From NCBI GenBank assembly GCA_015680685.1, contig MNCI01028959.1, positions 286,794-350,793 of the forward strand: 64,000 nt of DNA, in the 5' to 3' direction. The notes beneath the pieces are model-generated. The model was given only the letters and a program-made list of their open reading frames with translations. It ran no database searches and had not been told where the DNA came from. The DNA is from Gnetum montanum (taxonomy: Eukaryota; Streptophyta; Gnetopsida; Gnetales; Gnetaceae). Each line of letters begins with the position of its first letter. Within the stretch, counting starts at the first letter, position 1. This document shows, piece after piece, positions 23,040 to 34,740 of the stretch. Made by a program: the position numbers and the translations under genes.

Positions 23040-23690
23040 ACTTAGAACTGAACATCTATAATTTGTAGCCAACATTCACCCAAGTATTAATGATATAATT
23101 CTTGGTGATCAATCTTTTTTATCTACTTCATTTTTTCATATTTAGCACTTTCTTTAGTTGATTGTTCTTTATACTATTTAAATGCTTCATTATGTAGGTA
23201 CTTTTCAGCAGCAATAGTATAACTATGATATATCCTTATAAGTTAAATATCATATTCTCAAAGATATTGCTTTTTAGTTACAACTTTAAGAAGGAAAGCT
23301 GGAGAGAAGGTTGAAAAATTAATTTATTTTTTGCAATGTTAATTCCTTTTTGTTTAATTGGCTGAAGTTGTTTTCTTATTTTGGATTATTATATTCATTT
23401 TTTTTTTTTATGTATTTATTTATTTTTGAAGAGAGTAGTCTTCTTTTAACAAGAAACCCTTTAATAAGAAGTAAAAATACATTATGACACTTTTAAACAA
23501 GAACAAATCTTACTCTTTTTATTATTCCAAAAAGGATGCTTTTTAAGACTGTTTATAAGAATGAAAACCTAAAAAAGTATTCCTAAACCTATTGATAATA
23601 TTAATGATCTACTATACTTTGAATTTTTTAATTATGATTCATTTTTTAGGGTGAGGCATCCCCCTTAATTCATAAAAAATAATAAAGAAA
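23040..23690. repeat. Unclassified dispersed repeat, copy 2 right part
   Basis: 23040-23460 matches 17140-17560, and 23455-23690 matches 19590-19830. The latter is therefore a direct repeat on both sides of the 20-23 kb block, as terminal repeats would be, but identity is low. Confidence 0.4.
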
Positions 23691-24500
23691 ATAAATATTT
23701 CTTATTCAAAGAAGATAGGAGAATTTAGTCTTTAGAGGCTAATAAAGATGTTTTTAAATTGCATCATAATAGGATGAACAACCTATTTTCTTAGAGGAGA
23801 TGAGTTGAAATGGATACACTTTATTAAAATAATGAAGATATTGAAGCAAGTTCATACTATTGAATGCATTATCTACAAATCACTCTACATCACCTGCATC
23901 TAAATGGGATAAATCTTAGATGATAACTTTCAATGCATAAAATGAATTTGAAAGCAACATGTTAAGAATATCCTAGTTTACCAAGGATGAAATCAAAAGT
24001 AGTGCACTAACTAGACTACATTAGTTACTATTGTGATCTTTATTTTGTTACAAAGAAGTTTTAATCACATCATTAAGCACTCATAATATAAGAAGATTTA
24101 AAGAACGAGAAATGTTGATTTTAAGAAATCATTGTAAACAATGTGTATGAGTTAAGCTTGAAGAATTCTTTAGATACATTCATTGAGGCACTAAGTACAA
24201 AATCCATTAGCTATACTAAGTTGAAAGCCTTTATATTAAATCCTCTACTACAAGGAGTTATTAATCAATATCTACACCAAGATGCATGCCTCAAATAATA
24301 ATTCATCACATACCTAATTACTTTTAATATTTGTTATAAACTATGGCTTAAATAGATCACAATAAAAATTATTTCTTTCACCAACTTCTCTTGACCCAAT
24401 GTCAAATTTGAGTTCATTATTAAAATAGTTTATTATTGAATTTATGATTATGTAAATTTTGATAACCAAATCTTGTTCTTGATCTAGAAGTCATGAAAAT
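23691..24500. other. Intergenic stretch, nothing recognised
   Basis: AT-rich, no open frame of note and no repeat identified. Confidence 0.5.
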
Positions 24501-24544
24501 TCTAATCCATAGATCTTATTCTTCATTTAAAAGTCATAAAATAT

Positions 24545-24631
24545 TTGGTTCAAATACCTTATCAATTATCAATAAATAAGATTCTCTTGACCAAATTATA
24601 GATATATATTATAAATATATAACTAAGCTAG
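24545..24631 (+). mobile_element. Helitron-type 3' terminus, copy 2
   Basis: AATAAATAAGATTCTCTTGACC, then the AT palindrome and AACTAAGCTAG, ending with CTAG at 24628-24631. It is nearly identical to 19500-19585, and upstream 24470-24545 shares AAATCTTGTTCTT..TCTAGAAGT with 19480-19510. The next base is G, not the expected T. Confidence 0.45.
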
Positions 24632-24779
24632 GGTTTTCTAGTCATCACTTAAAGGAATCATTTAAACATAAGAAATTAAAAAGATTCTATTTTTAGTTAT
24701 ACATCAATCCAATTTTTTGAAGGTAGTTGTTAAGTTATAGATTGTTTTTCTAAAGTTAATAATAATTCATGAAACTCTA

Positions 24780-26801
24780 GATCATAAATAGAGTAAATTA
24801 TAAGACAAAAATATTAATTTTTCAAAGAATAAATATAGGTTAAAATAATCATTATGATCAATGTTCAAACATTCATAATTAAAAAATACATAATGGCAAA
24901 TGTTTTGATATCTAGGATAGTAAAAATGCTCTAGGAATTGAGGATTGTAAATTATTTTTTTAATGACTCCCAATGCAACATTAACCAATCCTTGCTTTTG
25001 GTCATAGATTAATAATAAGCATAATCCTTACAATTTCACAAATAAATATAGCTTGATCTAATTTTCCTTCTCCATCATCCTAGAATCTGATACCATTTTT
25101 GTTTCTATCTACTATGCACCATACAACTGGCTTCTACAATTTCAGCATTACCTTTTCATTATGCATATCCACCTTATCATTTGTATCAAATAAATGTATA
25201 GAATTCTCAAATCCATCTCACCCATTTGATGTTGATGGAAGATTCATTCTTGAGCTCAAAAAATTATAATCCACATCATTAAGTTTTCCTTCTCATATAT
25301 TAATCAAAACTTCTCTAAATCTTTGTTATCATAGTTCATCTTCCCTTTTTTAATACACAACATCCAAAGTTATAAATGTATTGAATACTGACGACAAAAT
25401 TTTTACATGAAGTTAAGATGATATGTATGATGTAACATCTTTCACAACTAGAAGTTGTGTAACACCTCCAATGAGTATCACTGATCTACCACCGAAATTC
25501 TTTGATTGATTATCTGCAAATATTTTCTTTAGCCTTCTATCAATGTTACTAAGTAGTTTACCACCTGTAAAACTCATTTCATCTATAATGATATACTTTA
25601 TGTATTTATATTTGTTCTACAATGATACCAAAGTTGATGCAACAAATGATTTGCACTCCCTAGTTTCAATCTTTAATCTAGAATGTATTGTAGTTACATT
25701 AATGTTATAAGCTACAACACATAGAAAGGAAAGTACCAATAAGCTATTTTTTCTAGATGGACAAGCTCTACTAAATTCTTTATGAATGATATCAATGAGA
25801 TATGATTTCCTATGCCTTTTATTCCTTGAATAGTCATCAATAAGGGATCAACTCCATCAAATTCAAATTACTACATATAGGGGTGGCTAGTGATAATCTT
25901 ATAACATTTCTTTTATTTAACTTCTAGGAAAGATATATCCACCTCATTATAGTCATTTCCTAAAGATGTTATTATCCCATGTGATTTATGACTATGAATA
26001 AAAGACAAGCAGTCTTTTCAATATCTTCTCTAAGATAGCAAGTGGACCATTTATGCTCTCTATCTTGATCCCTTAATCTAAGCATTTCAAGTTTACTTCA
26101 TTAGAAATAAGTTAATGAAAGTAGAAGTCAATTCGGTATTTCAAAATCATATTTAATATCATCCTATCTTTCTAGAATGATATCTCTCTATTGCCTCTCT
26201 TCTTTGTAAGCATGTTTAAAATCTTCATTGAATGTCTCCTCTTCTAACTCATATATGTGTCAAATAGATATTCATTTTAGTTCAATTTCTTCATCATTTC
26301 TTCCCAAATCACATTTACATCTCTAAAAGGATAACGTAGTAGTAATTATGCCTAACAATAATCTCTTCATTATTCCTCTCTTATCCTTGGAGGCATTCTC
26401 AATCTAGGATATGTTCTAACAACAAGTAGTTATCGTCAACTCCTCCAAATTAATGTCTTTTTCTTTTTAGAACTAAACATAAAATATTTTATAGCATTTA
26501 GTAATGAAACTTCTTCCATTTCCAATGGTCTCTTTTGATATGCATTGATAAGGATTGTGTATGTTTTAGGATTCTCATCTCCATCTACAACTCATAGAAC
26601 TCTTTTATAAATATCTTTGGCCACATTTATAGTATTAAATATTCTACTACATTCAACTAAGGAATGTTCATATAGCATATGACATACCTTCATAGCACTA
26701 ATATACCTATTAGCTACAACATCCCTTATGATTCTTTTGTATCCATTCATAAAATTTTCTTTTCAGTTTCAAGAATCTACAATATGAAGTAATAGATCAT
26801 G
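24780..26801 (-). pseudogene. Helitron helicase (PIF1-like) portion, split from Rep by element A
   Basis: Read on the minus strand from 26801 downward. The pieces are FHDLLLHIVD, RDVVANRYISAMKVCHML and LVECSRIFNTIN (about 26740-26600), the part before the helicase. The Walker A region is GIKGIGNHISLI (about 25825-25798), where the GxGKS lysine is lost. Next come AYNINVTTIHSRLKI, the Walker B/DExx motif IIIDEMS (about 25595-25573) and FGGRSVILIGG..QLLVV. Near 24990-24940 is GLVNVALGVIKKIIYNP. The C-terminal TIHKSQG and ALSRVR motifs are absent. Stops and shifts show that it is dead. The upstream half lies at 40189-43730. Confidence 0.85.
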
Positions 26802-26806
26802 AAAGG

Positions 26807-27656
26807 TGATGATTTGTGCATCACCCACATTGACAGGATCCTATTGACACAATCCCATCAACATAGGATTTTCTACGGAAATGAGTACCCATCAACGTAG
26901 CTCCCTATTTTGCCTATAAATGTGCACACATCCACCACATTTATGGCATTCATTCATTGGTAGCATAGTGAAGCTCTTGTAGTTTACTCTTCTAAGAGTT
27001 AGAATATTTTCTAAGTGCTCACAGCAAGAGTTAAAAAGTATATGGATCTTTATTTGAACATTGATGTATCTGAGCACCTCAATGTGACTAGCAATAAAGA
27101 TGAGCTTTCTTGATAAACCTTGCAACACTTGGACTTAGCTTAATTTTTACTTTATGCATTTATTATTCATGCAATTTACTTTAACATTTTTAAGGAATTA
27201 ATTAATAGTGACTAATTAACACACACAAGTACAACCACTTCAAGCATACGTTAACAGTTGATAATCCCATTAGCGCCTAATTCTTGGTAACTTAATAGCA
27301 TTGTAACATGTTCAAGATGTGTATGAAAAGTGAGAATGGATGCTTATGTTAGGATTAGTTAAGTATTAGTTATTTATTAGATTAATTAGATTAATTAAGC
27401 ATTTAAATTACTTTATTTCCAACACTTAGGTGAATTAATGAAAAACATCAAAATAATAAAAATCATATCCTTAGTTACACTTAACCATATCTTTGCACTT
27501 CACAAGTGGAATTGAGAAGAGAATGATCACATTCGTTAGATTCACTACCCAAATCTAGTGTACTTAGAGAGCTAAAGTCTACAAAATTTGACTATATCAC
27601 TTAGTAAATGCTAATGATTTGTATGATTGGGCTTAGGGACTACTTTTTGCTCATCA
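26807..27656 (+). mobile_element. 5' LTR of element A
   Basis: It starts TGATGATTTGTGCATC and ends TTGCTCATCA. A TATA-like CCTATAAATGTG lies near 26915. AATAAAGATGAGC (about 27095) is a likely polyadenylation region, and two GCTTGGTAAT-type repeats lie near 27270-27295. It aligns with the 3' LTR at 39416-40183 but has about 80 more bases in U3. Confidence 0.88.
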
Positions 27657-27657
27657 T

Positions 27658-27675
27658 TGGCACCATTGTCGTGGA
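27658..27675 (+). promoter_or_regulatory. Primer-binding site, tRNA-Asp type
   Basis: TGGCACCATTGTCGTGGA starts two bases after the LTR. Plant tRNA-Asp(GUC) would give TGGCGCCGTTGCCGGGGA. The differences are mostly G to A or C to T, as expected from CpG decay. A tRNA-Asp primer is typical of Athila elements. Confidence 0.8.
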
Positions 27676-27839
27676 TTTTAGTTAGCTACATGCACTACCT
27701 AGGGAGTTAGTGAAATTATATAACAATGTTGTAACAAACTTGAATACAAAATCATCAAAATAACTAAGTGTAAAACACACTATTTTTCAAGAATTAATAT
27801 TACTTCTTCTCGCAAGGAAAATTCCATATCATCATTTGA

Positions 27840-30800
27840 GCATAATTCCAATTAGAGATAGGAGGACCAAAAACTACCTATGCCCCAATAATGCAGAGTT
27901 ATCTACATGCATCTGAATCCTTACACTCCATATTTCACCTTCATCCTACACCAAGATGAATAGATGTAGTCGAGAGACATAGAGGGCAACATTCTTTTGC
28001 TTCTCGATCGCTTGGTCCCTATGATGCTACTCCATAATTTCAGGATATTGGGCATCATAGGACTTAATACTAAATGTATTATTTAGGGTCATGACTACAA
28101 GAAATATCATCCCACTATAGCACAAAGTAAATGAGATCAGCAAATGAAAGCTCAGCATGAGGCTTTGAAGGGGAAAACAAACCCCTTGTTCCTACTAGGC
28201 AAAAAGGAAGGGAAAGATCCCTGTTTGGGAGCTTCCCAATACACTGATTCTCCTACCTTCCTCTATGAGGAGGCTCTAAACCAACATCTACACTCCACTA
28301 TAGACAACCTTGGTTTGGGGAAGAATGGGTCCCATGACCATGGGAGTTTCAAAGGAGGAAGTCAAGGCAAGAACAATGACAACCACCATGACCATGACAA
28401 ACATGGTGATCATGGCCATGACCAATGGAGAGGGGGAGTAAAAACTACTCTAGTGATGGCTCTCCATCCTCTTTACCTTTGTCATCATCATCCTTGATGG
28501 GACGCGATATCATGTCCGCCCCTATGATATCACATACACGATATCGTGGCCTGCCGCAATGTCTATAAATAAGAGGCATCTTTCCCTTGTTCAATCATCT
28601 AGATTTAGACCCTTAGCCAAACTATAACAGTTTTACCATTCCAGAGTTAGAATAATTTCCATGTGCCCATAGTAGGAGTCTTAAAGTGAACGGATCTCTA
28701 CTCGAGCAACTTGTATGTGAGCACACATTTGTGTACGAAAATAAAGACAAACTTTCTAATAAACCTTACAACATATGAACTAAGATAAATAGGAATCAAT
28801 TATTGTTAATGTTTAATTACTTTCCTAGATAATTAATCTGTCTTCACCCTTATCTCCTAGTAACGCGAAATGAGTACGACTTAATCACGAGCATTTAAGT
28901 GTGACTACTTGGTAACTGAGTAGCGTACTTAAGCCATGCACTTGGTAATCCCAGTGGTAGTCATGCATGAAGTTTAGGATGTGTATGGATGATTGAGGAA
29001 TAGATGCTCATTGCACTTAGGCTAGCTTAGAATTCTCCCTCATCCTCTCTCTCTTAGCTTAGTTAATATTATTTTCCATTATCCCCAGGAGTAGCATTAG
29101 TATAGAAACACATTATATAGCTCACTTTGGACTAAACCATACGTGACAAAGCTAATACTAGTCCAAGTGGAAAGACAACGAACTGTGACCTACGAGTAAC
29201 TATCTAGATACCACAACTAGCCCGTCTACGGAGTTCGACTGAATCATGCATGAAATGCTCGTATTCGTATGGTTGAGTGTAGGGGTACCTCGCCACTCAT
29301 CAATCCTCTTCCTCAAACTTTGTTTGAAGCCACAAACAAGGTAAAGACCGTGATGGAGGTGACCAATGGGATAGGGATGATCATAGATCCTACCAAAACA
29401 ATAGAGACACTGGGCATGGGCAATTAAGGAAGTCCCATCACCATCATAAATGAAGGGATAATAGAGGGCATCATAAACATCATGGCCACAAAGACCACCA
29501 TAACTATGATGAGCATTTTCTTGTAACAAGGAACATGCTCAATATTGTAGAGGTAGTGAGGATTCTAACTAGGCATGTGAAAGATAGTCAAATTAAATGG
29601 TTGGGTATGAACAATATCCCTAAATTTGAAGGGGGATACAATTAAGATCCATAGAACCATCTTCAAGTCTTTCACAATGTCTATGCCTTATAGAATGTGG
29701 AGAACAAATAACAAAAATTAAAGTTGTTCCCAAGGACACTCATCAAAGAAGCTAAAAGCTGGTATTGGTCCTTAGAGCTAGAATCAATCCAACGATGGAG
29801 TACAATGATTAAGCTCTTTAATGACAAGTATCAAATGTACACCTGACTATCCAATTTGAGAGAGTAGATCCAAAGTTGGAAACAAGAAACATATGAACCC
29901 TTGGATGCAGCCATGGGTAGGTTCTATTCTCTCTTACATTGATGTCCTAGACATGGTTATTCTGAAATGGAGAAGCTCTATCATATTACAGATGGACTCC
30001 AAACAAAAATAAGGAGAACTCTTGGGTTTTATGCCCAAGGGAGACTTTCAGAGCTAAGGATCCATCAGATCTAAAAGCTAATTGAGTAAGTGGCCAAAGA
30101 AAAAGGTGAGTTGAGAAAAATGAAAAGTGTGGAGGAATACAACGAGGATCCTTCCATTCACGAACAAGAGGTCTAGTTCTGTGATAATGAGGAGGAAGCA
30201 CCACTTGATAAAGTTGTGCAATAAAAAACCTTACTAATCCAAAAATCTATTTCTAAAATATTAACCAAGGTAGATAAAATGTGGGACTCTTTGGATGAAA
30301 AGCTCCAAACTACTCTAAAAGTTATAGAGGAGTCGAAAGAGTAAAGTAGTGGTCATGATCACAAAAGAAGGAAGGAAGCTAATCATGCCCAACAAAAGGG
30401 TAAGGATAAAGTCACTAATGTGGAAAAGGTTGTGAATTCTAAAATTGAAGAAGATGATGATAGGTGTGACATTTTCCAATATAAACATCCTAAGGGATGT
30501 TATCATATTGTGTCACACTTGCAAGAATTTTGGGTGTACGTGCTAAATCCTAGGTTGTAAAAAAGGTAAGCACCCAAGAGGTTGCCTTATCCTCAAGGCA
30601 ACTACAGCCAGTTCCAACAACAAGCTTATTACCGGAGAAGAGCTCCATCTCAACCTCATGAGCAATACCAAAAGTGACAATGTCCACAATCATGGGGGAT
30701 GCCACCACCAAGGTAGCAGTACTCTTATAGGCAAACAAATCAATATGGGTACTTTGTTCAGTAGCCCATTTCTCCATGTGACTCTTTTAGTCACACCTCA

Positions 30801-30990
30801 TTCCAACACCACTACTACCCTCCTAAGTATTATCAAACACAATCTCCAAGAGAAGAATCCCCATTTCCACATTACCCTCTTCATCCTTTCTCACTTATAC
30901 CTCTACCCTTAACTCAATTGGCACAAGCTCCATCCATGCAAGGTAAAATTCTAGCCTAGCGGTAGCAAAGAAATGCCACCAAGGCTATTA
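27840..30990 (+). pseudogene. gag of element A, split by a solo LTR
   Basis: The N-terminal part lies at about 27950-28494 (open 28144-28494: KGKTNPLFLLG, then a His/Asp-rich tail HHDHDKHGDHGHD). After the solo LTR the frame resumes at 29303 with HKDHHNYDEHF, LKLFPRTLIKEAKSWY, RWSTMIKLFNDKY, HGYSEMEKLYHITDGL, YAQGRLSELR, then a charged segment. A compact CX2CX3HX3C motif follows at 30465-30500, here with its second Cys changed to Phe (CDIF.YKHPKGC). A Pro/Gln/Tyr-rich tail ends near 30960. About fifteen in-frame stops occur with little frame shifting. Gag would form the virus-like particle. Confidence 0.85.
28495..29302 (+). mobile_element. Solo LTR nested in gag of element A, with perfect 5-bp target duplication
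   Basis: It runs from TGATGGGACGCGATATC to CGCCACTCATCA and is flanked by ATCCT at 28490-28494 and 29303-29307. It is homologous to the solo LTRs at 7054-8012 and 10739-11431 (subfamily 1). Three GATATC sites (28506, 28526, 28540) precede TATAAATAA at 28564-28572. The host frame continues on both sides, so the insertion came after element A lay in place. Confidence 0.94.
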
Positions 30991-31179
30991 ACTTATAGCC
31001 AGCTCCTGAGCTAAGTGGTTTGGACAATAAACCCCAAAAAAGACCTTTCTTCTGAATGAACAATGCTACCAAGTTCTCACAGATACTTGTAGCTGTACTT
31101 CTCCTTCATCCTCTAGAACTCCATTCGAGATCCCTTCAAACCAAATACTTTCCTATGTCCATATTGTCATGTTGACCCA

Positions 31180-31700
31180 TGTGGTTACAAATTGGATAAA
31201 TGCTAGTCACCTTCCCAGGAAGAGATTTGATCCTGGGAGTCCCCTCATCTACATGCAAATTACTAGGAATGATCCATTCAAGGCTCTTCTATATTCAAGT
31301 TCTGGCATAAATTTGATTTCTCATTAAATGTATAAAGCATAGAACCTACCTCCTCTTAAGAAGAGCAACATTCATCTTAAGTTGGTAGATCAATCCATCA
31401 CTATTTACTTAGGATTGGTGGAGGACATTGTGACCACTATCTATGGGTGGTCATATCCTATTGACTTTCTAGTGATCAAAGTTGATAATTACAAGAAAAA
31501 TCTCCCAATCATCATGGGAAGGGCATGGCTAAGTACAATTGATGCATGGCTACACATCAGAGACCTATCCTTGAAAATTTTCAAGGAAAATGATTTTGGA
31601 AAGATAGAGAGGAAGCACATTCCATGCATTGCATACAGTGACACAAGGTGCAATTTCATGTAGAAACTATGATCCTTAAAAAGTACAATTATCATAGCAT
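31180..31700 (+). pseudogene. Aspartic protease region of element A
   Basis: The frame reads KALLYSSSGINLI where copy B has LLDSGFDVNLI, so the catalytic Asp of the D-S/T-G triad is lost here. Downstream at 31382-31663 lies an open piece ending LPIIMGRAWLSTIDAW..IRDLSLKI, matching the ILGRPWL..-DA block of retropepsins. Confidence 0.75.
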
Positions 31701-31909
31701 GCAGTCAATGTGCAAAGGTTTTTGAAATTCAAAGGTGCCTATATGCAGTAGTCACAAAATAGAAGGACACCCAATGACTAATAGTTGAACCTGAAAGAAG
31801 CTCAAATTTGTGCATACACTGACAACCTAACAAGTGCCTACATTTAGAGCATGGACAAAATGGAGCAAATCCATCACTGACTCTCCAATGAACCTGATGA
31901 CATCAATTA

Positions 31910-33450
31910 CGGAGAGTTGAAAATCCCTAAGAGCTTCAAACCAGGGCTCCTAGAGTTAAAAACTCTATCGGCCAAAATGGAATATGCTTTTTTGAATAAT
32001 GGGAAGCTGGTCATAGTCAGTGCCAACCTTGGTCCTATACAAAAAAAGAAACTATTGGATATGGTTAACAAATGGCCAAGAATCTTTTCTTGGTCATATC
32101 ATAAACTAACTAGAATTGATCCATGGATATGCAAGCACTACATCTACATAGATGCCTCCATTAAGCCAAAGAGGTAGATACAATAGTGGCTGAATCCCAA
32201 ACTAAAGTAAATCATTAATGAGGAGATTGAACAACTCCTTAAGGTGGGGTTCATCTACACTATTACAAATAGTAAGTGGGTTAGTCCACCCATGATAGTT
32301 CCAAAGAAAGATGGCAAGTGGAGGATCTGTATCAGTTTCAAGCTATTGAACATGGCAACATATAAGGATGATTTCCTATTTCCATTTGTGAACCAGGTGT
32401 TGGATATCATTTCTGGGTATTTTTTTTACAACTTTTTAGATGGTTATAGTGATTATAACAAAATCCAAATTACACCAAAAGATCAAGCCAAAACTACATT
32501 CATTAGTCCCTAGGAAACTTTTGCATACAAAAATATGTCATTTGGTTTGTGTAATGCCCCTACAACCTCCAATACCTTGTCCTAAGCATCTTTCAATAGT
32601 AGATTGTTAGTGGGATGGAAGTCTTCATGGATGACTTCTTGACCTATGGGGCTACATTTAAGCAAGCCCTAGACCATCTTGAGCAAGTGCTAAAAGGTGT
32701 GTGGAGAAAAACCTTAGGCTCAACTAGTAGAAAAGCCACTTAAGGGTCCAAGAGGGCATTATTTTGGAGCATAGAATATTATAGAAATGGATTGAGATGG
32801 ATCCTAAAAAATAAGGTTTATCCAAGGAATTACTAGACAAATTTAAGCCATCAAATATGTGAGGTTATTCCTTGGTCACACTGGCTAGTACGAGTAAGTG
32901 CTTCATCAAGAATTTCTCTCACATTGCCAAATTGTTATTGGAGCTAATAAAGAAAGATGCTTCATTTTTCTGAACTAAGGAATGCAATATTGCATTCTAG
33001 CAACTCAAGCAAAATCTTGTAGAGACTCTAATTCTACAAGCACTTGATTGGTTTAAACTCTTCCACATCATGATGGATGCATCAAAGAATGCCTTGGGAG
33101 CCATGCTCACACAAGTGGATGATTATAAACATCTATACTACATCCACTATGTGAGCAGAAGCATTGAGGGTGCATAGTTGAATTACACCATAATAGAAAA
33201 TGAATTGATGGTAGTAGTGTATGCCTTGGAAAAATTTAGGTTTTATGTGCTTAGGTACAAGGTGTTTGTGCACATAAACCACAATGCAATTCAATTTCTC
33301 ATGAACAAAGAAACGATGAGCCCCCATGTCATATGATGGTTGGTGATCCTATAGGAATTCAATTTCATGATGGTAGATTGAAAGGGGACCAAGAATGTGA
33401 TCACTGATCACTTATCTCAGTTGAGATGGGACAGTAAAGAGGAGGAGAGC
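31910..33450 (+). pseudogene. Reverse transcriptase and RNase H of element A
   Basis: RT starts near 31917 (GELKIPKSFKPG..LELKTL). It has KWVSPPMIVPKKDGKWRICISFKLLN at 32260-32350, FLDGYSDYNKIQITPKDQAKTTF to 32505, and a stop where a Trp/Gly codon of the PWGTFAY block is expected. Then come FGLCNAP and the catalytic VFMDDFLTYG (32610-32645). RNase H follows in shifted frames: FHIMMDASKNALGAMLTQ (about 33060-33120), LNYTIIENELMVVVYALEKFRFY (33180-33245) and TDHLSQL (about 33400). The set YxDD-type FMDD, DAS and TDHLS is Athila/Tat-like. Frameshifts lie around 32580, 32700 and 33000. Confidence 0.88.
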
Positions 33451-33619
33451 CCACTTTCAAGTTAGTTCCCTGATGAATTCCTCTTTGCTGGAGCTATAAT
33501 AGAATAATTTCCCAAAGAACCTAACTAGTATGATGGCATCCTCACCTACCTTCTTACTTAGGAGAGTCCATAGGAGTGGGACAACAAGAATAAATAATAG
33601 TTTCTACACTAGGTAAAAT

Positions 33620-34740
33620 TCTTCATGGAAATCAATAGATACATTTACAAGGTGTGCATTGCTGGCATGGTTTGATGGTATGTACTTAATGCAAACCAAC
33701 TACGCATTCTCTAAGATGCTAATGATGACCCTTGTGGAAGTCACTATGCTAGGAGATGCATGACCATTAAGATCCTAATGGTAGGGTATTATTGGCTGGC
33801 ACTTTTTAGGGATGCCCACCACTTTTTTTGCTCCTATGATCATTGCCAATGTGATGGTGGGATGACTACTTATATGTAGGGGCCTCCACAGTGGATTCAA
33901 TCACTAGAATCCTTCAATACTTGGGGCATTGACTTCATGGGTCCCATCACACCCATGTCAAATGGAAAGGCATACATCATAGTCATTATTAACTACTATA
34001 CGAGATGGATAGAAGCTACAACAATCACCAATTACACATCTTCTATAGCTACTTGGTTTGTACAACAAAATGTTGTAAATAGGTTTGGGGTGCCACGTGT
34101 ACTTTTTCTAACAATGGAACTCATTTTATAGGCACAACCTTTTAGAAACTCATGCAACACTTGGGTGTTAAACATAAATTAACAACACCCTACCACCCCC
34201 AAGCTAACGATCAAGTGGAGGTTATGAATAAAGAGATCACAAAAATACTAACTAGAATAGTTAGTAAATACAGGAAGGATTGGAGCACAAAACTCAACAA
34301 TGTCCCTTAGGCCTACCACTCCACTTAGAAGCTTCCTATAGGCCATTCTTCCTATAAGCTTATGTACAAAAAACTCCTAATTCTTTCCAAATAAGAAGCT
34401 CTATATACTTTTAATAGCTTGACCTTAACCTTGACCTAAGTTTAACACAAAAAGAAAGATTGATGAATCTCAACTTACTAGATGAGAACTAATTAGTGGC
34501 CCTATCATCTAACAAAGTACACAAGGCATTCAATAAACAATGTCATAGCCTTAGAATCAAGAAAGTGAAACTTCAACTAGGAGATAAGGTTCTATACTAG
34601 AATCCCACACACGTATCACAATGAACTAAGTTTTAAACATTGTGGGAGGGACCTTATATTATCTATGAAACCTTTTCCTCTAAGGCCATTCTGATATACA
34701 AACCTGAGAGCCCAAACAAAAGGTTTTTAATCAATACATA
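33620..34740 (+). pseudogene. Integrase of element A
   Basis: The zinc-binding part reads CGSHYARRC..KILMVGYYWLALFRDAHHFFCSYDHCQ (33730-33850; the H and C ligands are mostly kept). The core begins FNTWGIDFMGPI (first catalytic Asp, about 33920) and continues NYYTRWIEATT to NRFGVPRVLF. The second Asp region (TDNGTHF) has shifted out of frame at about 34110. The C-terminal part up to 34740 is broken. This protein would insert the element cDNA. Confidence 0.85.

Noticed and set aside
29200-29529. Minus-strand 109-codon frame
   Set aside because: It runs across the solo LTR end and the resumed gag of element A, and is antisense to gag.
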